From the NCBI GenBank assembly GCA_963710865.1, contig CAVQBR010000002.1, positions 1,612,001 to 1,676,000 on the forward strand: a stretch of DNA of 64,000 nucleotides. The letters run 5' to 3'. Shown in pieces: positions 1-7,851 of this stretch (its first letter is position 1; every line of letters starts with the position of its first letter). Both the position numbers and the translations under genes were made by a program. Origin of the DNA: PRDV01 sp963710865. GTDB taxonomy: Bacteria > Babelota > Babeliae > Babelales > Babelaceae. Below the pieces are notes generated by a model, which saw only the letters and a list, made by a program, of their open reading frames with translations, ran no database searches and was not told the origin of the DNA.

Positions 1-66
1 TCTCGTCAACCATTTTTCCAGTATGCGATAAATTGTGCATCACCAGTCTGCCTTTGAGAGGCTCTT

Positions 67-1272
67 TCAAATGATTTTGCCCGCGTAGTCATCTTGCGTT
101 CTCTTAACCATGCGTGCAACAAATTGTGTAAAGAGCTCATAACCTTTTTCGGGATCGAAACTCTTTTTAAGAACCTCTTTATAGAGCTCAATATCATTCT
201 TGAGGAGAACGGGCGGGAGATATCCATGTTCAAGCAAGACAATATTTGCTAAAGCCTTGGCCGTTCGCTTATTTGCGTCAAGAAAAGGTTGCTGTCGTAT
301 AACGTCAAGCCAAAGGTGTGCTGCTTTTTCGATTGGATGCAGGGAGCTTCGAGCATGTAGCTGAAGAACGAGGTATAAGTGTGCACATATATTTTGTGGC
401 AAACAGATTTCAAGTTTTCTCGTTGTAATCCAGTATATTAGATCGATGAATCCCGGCCTGTGCTTATCCTGATTGCCCGATTGATCTTGACGTTCCCACT
501 CGTCGACAGTGGAAAGATTGAGTTTGTGTAGTGATACGGTATCTTCGTTCATAAGTATGTTCTCTGGTCTATTTAACTGGATAAACAAATCTTTGATGCT
601 CTCTGTTGAGACATATCTCCTCTCAACTACTCTTAGATATCGATCGTTGTCATTTAGCAGAGCATCGACAGATTCACAAAACTCCCTGATATGGTTGTTC
701 CCGAGGTTTTTGAAAAAACAAAGACTCTTTTTATCTCGGTTGATATAGAGATTGAAGATCGTCTCCTCCTCATCAAGCTTACTACGATCCCGAGCTTTAT
801 GATGTGCACGAAATGCTCCCGGTTTATCAGCGGTTAATCGAGTGAGGCGGCTATTAAGAGCTCTCACAAATGGAATATCTATTTCACTTTTGATCACTTG
901 GTGTGCATGAACAAGATTCATGGCATGTATCCAGTCATAGTTTCTTGCTTTCTCTACACACCTTGCTTCAATGGCTTCTTCATCGAGATCGGGCTCCACG
1001 CGTTTGACCAAATTGAGTATCTTTTGTTTTGTTGACGCATCGGCAGCAGTTCGAATTTTGGAACAATTTTCATCGGTTAATATGAGCTCAACATAGGGAG
1101 GATTTGCAAAGACTAGTTTTGGCACCTGAGTAAATGGTTTAGCAAATGGTTGAATATCAGCGACGTTAAGAACCTCTGAGCTGACAACTTCCTCAACGTG
1201 CACATGTGCACGAATTAGATTAGGTAAAATACATAAAGCTGTGCTTAAGAAGAGGCTGATTGGTATGTTCAT
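67..1272 (-). CDS. Secreted Fic-domain protein with degenerate active site
   Basis: A 401-residue protein with an N-terminal signal peptide (hydrophobic residues 5-20), so it is probably exported. The C-terminal part (about 265-375) is a Fic fold. The signature at residues 328-336 reads QPFLDANKR, where active Fic AMP-transferases have HPFxx(G/A)N(G/K)R. The codon is CAA, so the catalytic His is replaced by Gln; the rest of the anion-binding loop (DANKR) is intact. Fic enzymes normally move AMP or another phosphate-containing group onto host or self proteins. The His loss suggests an inactive, binding-only or altered enzyme. AAGGAG lies 8 nt before the ATG. No function is recognised for residues 25-260. 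Confidence 0.85.
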   Translation of the reverse strand: MNIPISLFLSTALCILPNLIRAHVHVEEVVSSEVLNVADIQPFAKPFTQVPKLVFANPPYVELILTDENCSKIRTAADASTKQKILNLVKRVEPDLDEEAIEARCVEKARNYDWIHAMNLVHAHQVIKSEIDIPFVRALNSRLTRLTADKPGAFRAHHKARDRSKLDEEETIFNLYINRDKKSLCFFKNLGNNHIREFCESVDALLNDNDRYLRVVERRYVSTESIKDLFIQLNRPENILMNEDTVSLHKLNLSTVDEWERQDQSGNQDKHRPGFIDLIYWITTRKLEICLPQNICAHLYLVLQLHARSSLHPIEKAAHLWLDVIRQQPFLDANKRTAKALANIVLLEHGYLPPVLLKNDIELYKEVLKKSFDPEKGYELFTQFVARMVKRTQDDYAGKII

Positions 1273-1383
1273 GAGAGAATCTCCTTATGTGAGCAGAGTA
1301 TAAAACTATGAGCATTTTTGATGGTTCCGAAAAACGAAAAGGCTTCAGAACACCCTCTCTTCACCTGTTCTCATTGTAAGTTT

Positions 1384-1572
1384 CTACCGGGCAAAGTCAA
1401 GCGCCTTCAAGAAGTATGCTCTCAACCTAGGTGATACAATGCACAACGAGGGGCAACCCTCACAGTAGGTGAACCACGCGAATGCTTCGTACGTAGCAGT
1501 ATAATGAGTTTTGGGGTCAGGCAAGCCCACCGTATCTTCAATCAAAAAGATCGTTCTGTTGCTTAATTTCAT
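1384..1572 (-). CDS. Possible small hypothetical protein
   Basis: A 62-codon open frame in the gap between the Fic gene and the first protease gene. There is no convincing ribosome binding site (an AAGAG lies about 10 nt upstream) and no recognisable domain, signal peptide or neighbour logic. The product has three Cys, two in a CEGC spacing. It could be a chance frame. Confidence 0.2.
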   Translation of the reverse strand: MKLSNRTIFLIEDTVGLPDPKTHYTATYEAFAWFTYCEGCPSLCIVSPRLRAYFLKALDFAR

Positions 1573-1677
1573 GATGCAGTTTCTCTTACGCGTGCAATTC
1601 TGACGAGACGAACCACTAGTCTTTTTTTACCAGCAAGGTAAGCTATACAGGTGAAACTGTTCCAACCGAGAACCTCT

Positions 1678-1712
1678 CAGTATGCGATAATGCCTTTCGC
1701 ATTTTTATACTG
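1678..1712. promoter_or_regulatory. Imperfect inverted repeat upstream of first HtrA-like gene
   Basis: CAGTAT at the left edge pairs with ATACTG at the right edge, and inside it ATGCG pairs with CGCAT, with a TTTT bulge. It lies 30 nt before the protease start codon. The left 13 bases (CAGTATGCGATAA) also occur exactly at 19-31. It may be a 5' UTR hairpin or an operator; the role is unknown. Confidence 0.3.
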
Positions 1713-1741
1713 AAGACGTTCTTCAAATTACGGGGTTATTC

Positions 1742-3394
1742 ATGCGTATTTCAATGATAGTGGCAGCGATTGTTCTCTTTGGACTTCTCGTCGCAGGAGG
1801 TATCACTGTCTTTCATCGAAAATTGAAAGAAGTTGAAGAGCGGGTACAACAGCTTATTGAACAGAAGGTGCCGGTTGTTGCTCCTGCAGAGAAGGAAGAA
1901 AAAGAAGAGCAAGTTGGGCATGTCAAAGAACAGCTGTGGAGCTCTCTACAGACAAAGGTAAAAAATTCCGTTGTGCAAGTATTTTCACATGTGACTGAAT
2001 TTAATTGGGTAGAGCCTTATAAAAGCCCTAATCAATCTGAAAGTGCAGGAAGTGCCTTTTTTATAAGCAGTGAAGGAGATTTAATTACCAATGCTCACGT
2101 TATCGAGCAGGCATTGGTGGTAAGTATTCAGATTCCTGCAAGCGGTAAACGTCGCTTTGAAGTTGATGTCATTGGGGTAAGCCCGGAGCGAGATCTTGCG
2201 CTCCTACGAGTCAAAAAGAAAGAACTCGAAATCCTTAAACGAGAGATTCAGTCTCCATCTATTCCTTATTTAAAGATGGGCGACTCTGATGCGGTGCAGC
2301 GTGGTGATAAAATCATGGCGCTTGGGTATCCACTAGGGCAACAAGGGTTGAAAAGTACCACTGGTGTCGTAAGTGGACGTGAGCATTTGATGGGCCATTA
2401 TTTTATTCAAATTGATGCTCCTATTAATAAAGGAAATTCAGGCGGACCGTCACTCGATAATAAAGGTCGTGTGGTAGGAGTTAATAGTGCTGGTATACCA
2501 GGTGCTCAAAACGTCGGCTACATTATTCCTATTAATGAAGTGAAGCTCTTCTTAGAACAATTAGAGACGTTACCTTATGAAGGCAAACCAAAGTTGTTAC
2601 GTAAACCATATCTTGGAATATGGTTTAAGAGCGCTAATGAAGATTTAGTTGCCTACCTTGGTAACCCACCGCCGGGTGGATTATATGTTGTTGATGTGTA
2701 TAAAGGCAGTCCTTTTGATAAAGCAGGCATAAAAGCTGGGGATATGATTTATACGATTGATGGATATAAGGTTGATATATATGGCGAAATGAGTGTACCC
2801 TGGAGTAAGGAAGATCGAATTTCGATTGTAGATTATGTTGCACGATTAAAGTTAGGCCATATGTTTTCAATCACGTATTATCGACAAGGAAAGCTGTTGA
2901 AGGCATCAGTGAAGCTGGAGAGTATTGTTTCTCCTATACGCCTTATGTACCCTGGGTATGAAAAAATCGATTATGAAGTGCTTGCCGGTTTAGTGGTCAT
3001 GCCAATTACCGCAAATCATGTCATTTTATTAGCTCAGTATGCGCCGGAACTTATGCAATATGCTGATCAAAAGAAGCAAATAAAACCGGCTCTTTTGATT
3101 ACTCATGTGATGCATAATTCACCAGTATCGCGGGCTCGTACCGTGGGAGCTGGAGGAATCATTTCCGAGGTAAATGGCCAAAAGGTCAATACACTAGAAG
3201 ATTTTAGAGCGGCGATAGCTAAGCATACCAAAGGTAACTATGTAACAGTGAAGACGACTGATAATCAGTTTGTTGCACTGCCTATCGAGGATATACTGAA
3301 AGATGAGCCGTTTCTTGAATCGACTTATTTTTATCAACCATCACAATCATACCTGGAATTAAAGCGTCAATTTGGGAAAATGCAAACAACATAA
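1742..3394 (+). CDS. HtrA/DegP-like serine protease, membrane-anchored, two PDZ-like regions
   Basis: A 550-residue trypsin-fold protease of the HtrA family, which handles misfolded envelope proteins. Residues 5-25 are a hydrophobic segment followed by a Lys/Glu-rich, coiled-coil-like stretch (25-65), so it looks like a signal anchor facing the periplasm. The catalytic triad is complete: H119 (TNAHV), D151 (ERDLALL), S233 (GNSGGP). A PDZ-like region follows at about 290-400 (GSPFDKAGIKAGDMI) and a second at about 445-520. It is the first of two adjacent paralogues, 17 nt upstream of the next gene, probably one operon with it and the DoxX gene. It differs from its paralogues in having the long charged linker. 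Confidence 0.92.
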   Translation: MRISMIVAAIVLFGLLVAGGITVFHRKLKEVEERVQQLIEQKVPVVAPAEKEEKEEQVGHVKEQLWSSLQTKVKNSVVQVFSHVTEFNWVEPYKSPNQSESAGSAFFISSEGDLITNAHVIEQALVVSIQIPASGKRRFEVDVIGVSPERDLALLRVKKKELEILKREIQSPSIPYLKMGDSDAVQRGDKIMALGYPLGQQGLKSTTGVVSGREHLMGHYFIQIDAPINKGNSGGPSLDNKGRVVGVNSAGIPGAQNVGYIIPINEVKLFLEQLETLPYEGKPKLLRKPYLGIWFKSANEDLVAYLGNPPPGGLYVVDVYKGSPFDKAGIKAGDMIYTIDGYKVDIYGEMSVPWSKEDRISIVDYVARLKLGHMFSITYYRQGKLLKASVKLESIVSPIRLMYPGYEKIDYEVLAGLVVMPITANHVILLAQYAPELMQYADQKKQIKPALLITHVMHNSPVSRARTVGAGGIISEVNGQKVNTLEDFRAAIAKHTKGNYVTVKTTDNQFVALPIEDILKDEPFLESTYFYQPSQSYLELKRQFGKMQTT

Positions 3395-3411
3395 TACAGA
3401 GGGAGAATTTT

Positions 3412-4905
3412 ATGTACCTGTATATAGCTTTATTATTTTCAGCCCTTATTCATGCAGAGGGCTCTGAGTGGCTCGCTGCTGAGAAGCGCGCACAAAATGC
3501 TGTAGTACAAGTCTGGACACAAAGCACTGAGTTTAATTGGCTCGATCCATATCGAAGTCCGGAGCAACGCCAAGGTGTAGGGAGTGGTTTTTTTATCGAT
3601 GATAAGGGGCATATCTTAACCAATTATCATGTCATAGCCGGTGCTAAATCGGTCCACGTATTGCTTCCTGTAGTAGGGCGAAAGCAACTTGACGTCACCA
3701 TAGTGGGGGTCTGTCCAGATTTTGATGTGGCACTTATTAAGCTTACCAAAGAGAGTTACGATACCATTAGAGATGAGATTGGTGCGATTAACACTCTTGA
3801 GTTCGGCAACTCCGATGAGCTGTATAATACACAACCGGTATTAGCCCTTGGGTTTCCCCTCGGAATGCGTACCATCAAAAGTACCGTGGGCGGAATAGCA
3901 GGTTGGGACTTTCTTCACGGTCGTCCTTTGATTCATATTACTGCACCTATTAATCCAGGAAACTCTGGTGGCCCTCTTTTGAGCCTCGAAGGCAAAGTAT
4001 TAGGAATCAATACTGCAAGTTGGTCGAACTCCCAAAACTATAATTATATTGTTCCAATTAACAATGTTCTTATCGTTTTAGATGATCTCTATAAAAAGAA
4101 TTTTGTACGAAGGCCAACGCCGGGTGTAAGCTCCAATCGAGGAACCGAAGCTCATGCACGATCTTTAGGTAACCCATTGCCAACAGGTGTATATGTAAAT
4201 TATGTCCAAGAAAATTCGATGGAAGCTCGTGCGGGAATAGCTTTAGGCGATATGATTTATGAAGTACGACTCAATGGCGAACGATTTGAGGTCGACGAGT
4301 TTGGCGAAGTTACCGTGCCGTGGCGTCAAGGACAAAAGATATCATTGGAAGAGCTACTCGTGCGCTGTCATACGGGAGATCATCTTACTTTTGTACTCTA
4401 CCGAGCCGGTAAGCGAATCGAGTTATCGAGTACTTTTGAGGAGCCGATACCTGCTCCAATTAGGCAGATTTATCCTGAGTATGAACCTGAAGAAATTGAT
4501 TATGAAATCATTGGAGGAGCAGTCTTCATGCAACTTCGTGAAAATCATTTTAAATTGCTCCCTGCTACCCATCAATTAATGGATTATTCTCATAATGAGA
4601 ACCAATCAAAGGCTGTACTGGTCATTACTCGTATATTGCCTGGATCGCAAGCAAACCGCAGTGAGTGTCTCTCTCCAGGGATGCTTCTTTCGACGGTAAA
4701 TGGTAAAACAGTAACAACGTTACCGCAATTACGAGAAGCATTGATGCTGAGCCTCAAAACAGGAGAAATTTCTATACAGACAAAAGATCGGTATGCAACC
4801 GTTCTTGATCTTCAGAAAGTATTGGCGGACGAAGAACGACTTGCGCGTGATTTTGTCTTCCCTTTGAGTGAAACGGTAAAAGCGTTACGTGAAGGACGCA
4901 AGTAA
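3412..4905 (+). CDS. HtrA/DegP-like secreted serine protease
   Basis: A 497-residue paralogue of the protease just upstream, with a short cleavable-looking signal peptide (to about residue 16) instead of an anchor and coiled coil. Triad: H73 (TNYHV), D105 (DFDVALI), S185 (NPGNSGGPLL). PDZ-like regions lie near 245-350 and 405-470. All three protease paralogues in the window share an xEFNW/xQFNW segment about 32-40 residues before the catalytic His and an EIDYE(I/V) segment between the PDZ-like regions. AGGGAG sits upstream of the ATG. A strong hairpin separates it from the DoxX gene. Confidence 0.92.
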   Translation: MYLYIALLFSALIHAEGSEWLAAEKRAQNAVVQVWTQSTEFNWLDPYRSPEQRQGVGSGFFIDDKGHILTNYHVIAGAKSVHVLLPVVGRKQLDVTIVGVCPDFDVALIKLTKESYDTIRDEIGAINTLEFGNSDELYNTQPVLALGFPLGMRTIKSTVGGIAGWDFLHGRPLIHITAPINPGNSGGPLLSLEGKVLGINTASWSNSQNYNYIVPINNVLIVLDDLYKKNFVRRPTPGVSSNRGTEAHARSLGNPLPTGVYVNYVQENSMEARAGIALGDMIYEVRLNGERFEVDEFGEVTVPWRQGQKISLEELLVRCHTGDHLTFVLYRAGKRIELSSTFEEPIPAPIRQIYPEYEPEEIDYEIIGGAVFMQLRENHFKLLPATHQLMDYSHNENQSKAVLVITRILPGSQANRSECLSPGMLLSTVNGKTVTTLPQLREALMLSLKTGEISIQTKDRYATVLDLQKVLADEERLARDFVFPLSETVKALREGRK

Positions 4906-4912
4906 AACAGGC

Positions 4913-4933
4913 GAGGGGCTCACTGAGCCCCTC
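4913..4933 (+). terminator. Intercistronic hairpin, perfect 9-bp stem
   Basis: GAGGGGCTC pairs with GAGCCCCTC around an ACT loop, 8 nt after the protease stop. AAATAAAA follows rather than a T-run, so it may be an mRNA-stabilising or attenuating hairpin instead of a full terminator. Confidence 0.5.
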
Positions 4934-4952
4934 AAATAAAAGGAGTAGTAGT

Positions 4953-5378
4953 ATGAATGTTTCTCAATCAGTCTACCAGAAGGTAGCAGTTTCCTGGTGG
5001 ACTCTTAAGATTACGTACGGGTTACTGTTTATAGTAGCCGGAGCTGATAAGTTCACGAATATTATCGTTCATTGGCAAAAATATCTCAGTCCCCTGTTTG
5101 CACAGACAGGAATCGATCCAACAACGTTTATGTACGTAGTTGGAGTAATAGAAATACTTATCGGCGTACTCACGCTTACTCGATGGACAAAAGAGGGAGC
5201 TTGGCTCATTATTGCTTGGTTTGCTCTTATTGTACTTAACTTGCTTTCAATGCTGACCTATTTTGATATAGCAGTTCGGGATACTGTTATGGCAATTGGC
5301 GCATTTGTGCTCATCCAACTAACGGCTCTCAGAAGAGAGATTGCGGGAAGTTCTCAATCTGGCAAGAACCGTTTCTAA
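4953..5378 (+). CDS. DoxX-like small integral membrane protein
   Basis: A 141-residue protein with four predicted membrane segments (about 18-36, 58-76, 85-105, 108-128). The layout and the GADKF motif after the first segment match the DoxX/DoxD superfamily. Some family members serve redox or thiosulfate:quinone roles, but most are uncharacterised and no substrate can be read here. AAGGAG lies 8 nt before the ATG. It has a paralogue at 18257; each DoxX gene is next to a gene for a small basic secreted protein starting MNKLF. Confidence 0.7.
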   Translation: MNVSQSVYQKVAVSWWTLKITYGLLFIVAGADKFTNIIVHWQKYLSPLFAQTGIDPTTFMYVVGVIEILIGVLTLTRWTKEGAWLIIAWFALIVLNLLSMLTYFDIAVRDTVMAIGAFVLIQLTALRREIAGSSQSGKNRF

Positions 5379-5389
5379 CATGTAGAGTA

Positions 5390-5412
5390 TGGTGGCTCGT
5401 GATGAGCCACCA
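5390..5412. terminator. Hairpin between convergent genes
   Basis: TGGTGGCTC pairs with GAGCCACCA (9 bp, GTGAT loop) between the converging DoxX gene and the small basic protein gene. There is no clear T-run on either side, so it may be a bidirectional 3' end structure. Confidence 0.45.
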
Positions 5413-5435
5413 AAACGTCTTAGGATAGGAAGGTA

Positions 5436-5771
5436 TTAGTATTTAGCGCCAGGTGCCACGGTTACCGGTGCAGCCGTGGTTGCAGTGGATGCCATTCTCG
5501 TTACGGTAGGCGCCATTGTTGCCGTTCGTGCAGGCATTGTTGTCATTGTTCTTGATGAAGAAGCACGACTGCTCACGCCTCGTTGTGCTTTATATTGTCT
5601 GTTTTTGTGGCGATTTCTTCTATGTCTGCGTCTTGCCGAACGTCGACTTTCAGTCGAACCTGTCATGCTTGTGCCGCTTGTTGATCGACGCCAGCTTGAA
5701 GTGTCTGCACTTAGCTCAAGGCTTGCGCTCAGAAGAAGGGCTGTCATAAGAACAGCAAATAATTTATTCAT
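5436..5771 (-). CDS. Small secreted Arg/Ser/Thr-rich protein
   Basis: A 111-residue protein with a clear signal peptide (MNKLFAVLMTALLLSAS), then a very basic Ser/Thr/Arg-rich stretch (about 25-75) and a Thr/Ala/Pro-rich low-complexity tail. AAAGGA lies 6 nt upstream of the ATG, which supports translation. The start resembles that of the 147-residue Cys-rich protein at 18728 (MNKLFNILLTALVLVS) and both have a basic middle and an Ala/Thr/Val-rich tail, so they look like diverged relatives. This copy has no Cys. Function unknown; a nucleic-acid or envelope-binding role is only a guess from charge. Confidence 0.65.
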   Translation of the reverse strand: MNKLFAVLMTALLLSASLELSADTSSWRRSTSGTSMTGSTESRRSARRRHRRNRHKNRQYKAQRGVSSRASSSRTMTTMPARTATMAPTVTRMASTATTAAPVTVAPGAKY

Positions 5772-5983
5772 AAGTATCCTTTATTAGTAACATGGTTTCA
5801 CCATCATCCAAACATTAATCTTCATACAAAGAGACTGTCTGGAAGAGGTCGTCTCACTATCTACTTTTATCTTAGCAAAGTCGAATTACAAAAAGCAACA
5901 AAAGCTTATAATTGAAAATAAATCAGTGATCTTTATATACTACTTTGTATTGAGCAATGCTCATTTTGAGAGGAGTTTGGAGA

Positions 5984-6625
5984 CTAGATTCGCTTAAACA
6001 GAATGTTAATTTTGTTATGCTTGGGAATATCTTGGTGCACTGGCTCAAAGCCGCGAGTCTCAAACCAAGTAAGCAGAGGTTCATATAAGGGATTTCCTTT
6101 AAAACGTTCGGTAAGGCTTACTTCGATTAATATACACTGCACAGTTGATAGCATACGTGAGTGCTCGATAACTTTGAGTTCGTAACCCTGCATATCGAGC
6201 CACATAAAATCTATGGTTGGCACAGAGTTCTCTGCAGCCCACACATCGAGCGTTGTTGTTGGTACAACAAGCTCAGTAAATACGACTGTTGGCCGCTCAC
6301 GTGTGTATTCATAAGGCTCAAGTAAAGAGCTTGCAGCTGTCGAAGCACCAGAGGAGACATGAAGAACTGCGCTCCCCACGGTAGTGCTTAATGCAGATGG
6401 ATAACAGATAACATTTGGCAACTCTTTAGTTGCCGCTAAAAGCTGGGCATACAGAGCTGGAACGGGCTCAAAAGCGTAAATCGTTCCTAAGGGCCAGAGC
6501 TTGCTCAATTTTACCGTATCACGGCCGATGTGAGCTCCTGCTTCGAGTATACGCGGTTTTTCAGGAAGATACTGCTTGATATGTTCTTTTATAATTGGGG
6601 CGAGGGGAATATCAGTTCTGATCAT
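5984..6625 (-). CDS. FkbM-family SAM-dependent methyltransferase
   Basis: A 213-residue cytoplasmic Rossmann-type methyltransferase of the FkbM family (O-methylation, often of sugars or small metabolites). Motif I is near residues 24-34 (RILEAGAHIGRD), the acidic post-I strand is YAFEPVP, and the family-typical DFMWLDMQGYELKVIEHS lies near 138-156. Length is normal. The acceptor cannot be predicted, and no glycan cluster is adjacent. An extended -10 (TGGTATACT on the minus strand) lies 22-30 nt upstream of the ATG. Confidence 0.85.
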   Translation of the reverse strand: MIRTDIPLAPIIKEHIKQYLPEKPRILEAGAHIGRDTVKLSKLWPLGTIYAFEPVPALYAQLLAATKELPNVICYPSALSTTVGSAVLHVSSGASTAASSLLEPYEYTRERPTVVFTELVVPTTTLDVWAAENSVPTIDFMWLDMQGYELKVIEHSRMLSTVQCILIEVSLTERFKGNPLYEPLLTWFETRGFEPVHQDIPKHNKINILFKRI

Positions 6626-6646
6626 AGAGGTATCGACTTTCTTTTA

Positions 6647-6655
6647 AGTATACCA
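6647..6655 (-). promoter_or_regulatory. Extended -10 promoter element of the FkbM gene
   Basis: Read on the minus strand this is TGGTATACT: a TATACT -10 hexamer with an upstream TG, 22 nt from the FkbM start codon. No good -35 is visible, as is usual for extended -10 promoters. Confidence 0.45.
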
Positions 6656-7032
6656 TACCTGAACTTGAGAGAAAGGTCCAGAAACGGCTGACTGTAAAAA
6701 CCTTGCTCGAGCACATGATGCCAGTGACGTAGCGTACTCTGGGACCATGAAAATCTTGCTCAGTTTTGCTAAACTGAACTCTGTGGAAGTTTCAAAGCCT
6801 TGTAATAGACGCACCGGAAGTACTATTCCAGACAGAAAGGGGTTCGTAGGAAACCAGCTGTGTTGACTATACCCAACAGGCAAGACAGTTACGTACAAAA
6901 GTTACCGGCCAAGCATTGAAAGCAAAAGATAAAGCACTTCTCGAATCGCAATTCAAGAAAATCTTGGGTGCGTTTTAAGGTCAGGCCTTATGACTGTTTT
7001 GATACCTGAGGTATACTAGGAAAGAGTCTAGA
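6656..7032 (+). other. Intergenic region with possible decayed coding remnant
   Basis: About 370 bases without an intact gene. On the plus strand the last 75 bases before the TAA at 6976-6978 read like the end of a protein (KVTGQALKAKDKALLESQF), and a one-base frame shift upstream continues it as TGKTVTYK. Stops interrupt everything before that. I cannot name the parent gene. The segment TAAGGtcaggCCTTA at 6976-6990 can form a short hairpin. A TATACT at 7012-7017 is a candidate -10 for tlyA. Confidence 0.3.
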
Positions 7033-7056
7033 GTGAGAATCGATTCAGGAGTACCT

Positions 7057-7818
7057 GTGAAACTTAAAAAGCGCCTTGACCAAGCAGTTCATGAAAAATA
7101 TCCACAGTTTACTCGCACGCAGATACAAAGCTATATCATGCAGGGGAAGGTTTCTGTTGATGGGGCAGTGCTGACAAAATCTGGGATGAGTGTGAGTGAA
7201 GATCAAGAGATTATTTTAACTCAACAGACTGTTAAATATGTGTGTAGAGCCGGCTGGAAGCTCGAGCATGCACTCGACTCATTTGCGATAGATCCTTCAG
7301 GATTGGTAGTATTAGATGCAGGTTTATCCACAGGCGGCTTTACCGATTGCTTGCTTCAACGTGGAGCCTTACGAGTCTACGGTGTTGATGTGGGATATGG
7401 TCAGGTTCATGAAAAAATCCGCCATGATCCTCGTGTTGTTGTTTTAGAGCGTACCAATCTGAGATACCTTGAACGGCTTCCTCAGTTGGTTGACCTTGTA
7501 ACGTTGGATTTATCATTCATCTCTCTCTTAAAAGTCATCGATGCGGTAAAAAGGGTAATGAAACCCTCCGGCCATCTTATTACATTAATTAAGCCTCAGT
7601 TCGAAGCCGAGCGGCATGAAGTAGGAAAGGGTGGTATCGTAAAAGATCCTGCAGTACATTCCCAAGTCGTGCGAAAAGTTGTAGAGGGTATCGAGCAACA
7701 AGGCTTCATCTGCAAAGGGGTTGTCGAGTCACCAATTACAGGTACCGATGGCAATAAGGAATTTCTAGCTCATTTCGCAATTGAAATAAAAAATGAATCT
7801 GATATACTAAATATATAA
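7057..7818 (+). CDS. tlyA: TlyA-family rRNA 2'-O-methyltransferase
   Basis: TlyA methylates 2'-OH of cytidines in 16S/23S rRNA; some homologues are called hemolysins. An S4 RNA-binding domain covers about residues 3-60 and an FtsJ-type SAM domain follows, with LDAGLSTGGFTDCLL as motif I, GVDVGYGQ, LDLSFIS and KPQFE near the end. I start it at the GTG at 7057 because AGGAG at 7047-7051 sits 5 nt before it and the product then begins MKLKKRLDQ like other TlyA proteins; an in-frame GTG at 7033 has no such site. The product is 253 residues, close to the family norm of about 270. The third HtrA-like gene follows 33 nt downstream. Confidence 0.9.
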   Translation: MKLKKRLDQAVHEKYPQFTRTQIQSYIMQGKVSVDGAVLTKSGMSVSEDQEIILTQQTVKYVCRAGWKLEHALDSFAIDPSGLVVLDAGLSTGGFTDCLLQRGALRVYGVDVGYGQVHEKIRHDPRVVVLERTNLRYLERLPQLVDLVTLDLSFISLLKVIDAVKRVMKPSGHLITLIKPQFEAERHEVGKGGIVKDPAVHSQVVRKVVEGIEQQGFICKGVVESPITGTDGNKEFLAHFAIEIKNESDILNI

Positions 7819-7851
7819 AATAGAATAATGATCGTTTCATCGGAGGTTTGT

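Noticed and set aside
5476..5787. 103-codon plus-strand frame opposite the small basic protein gene
   Set aside because: It mirrors low-complexity Arg/Ser codons, has no binding site, and the minus-strand gene has a signal peptide and binding site.
6644..6898. 84-codon minus-strand frame next to the FkbM gene
   Set aside because: It covers the FkbM promoter region and lacks a binding site; the plus strand shows a more protein-like relic.
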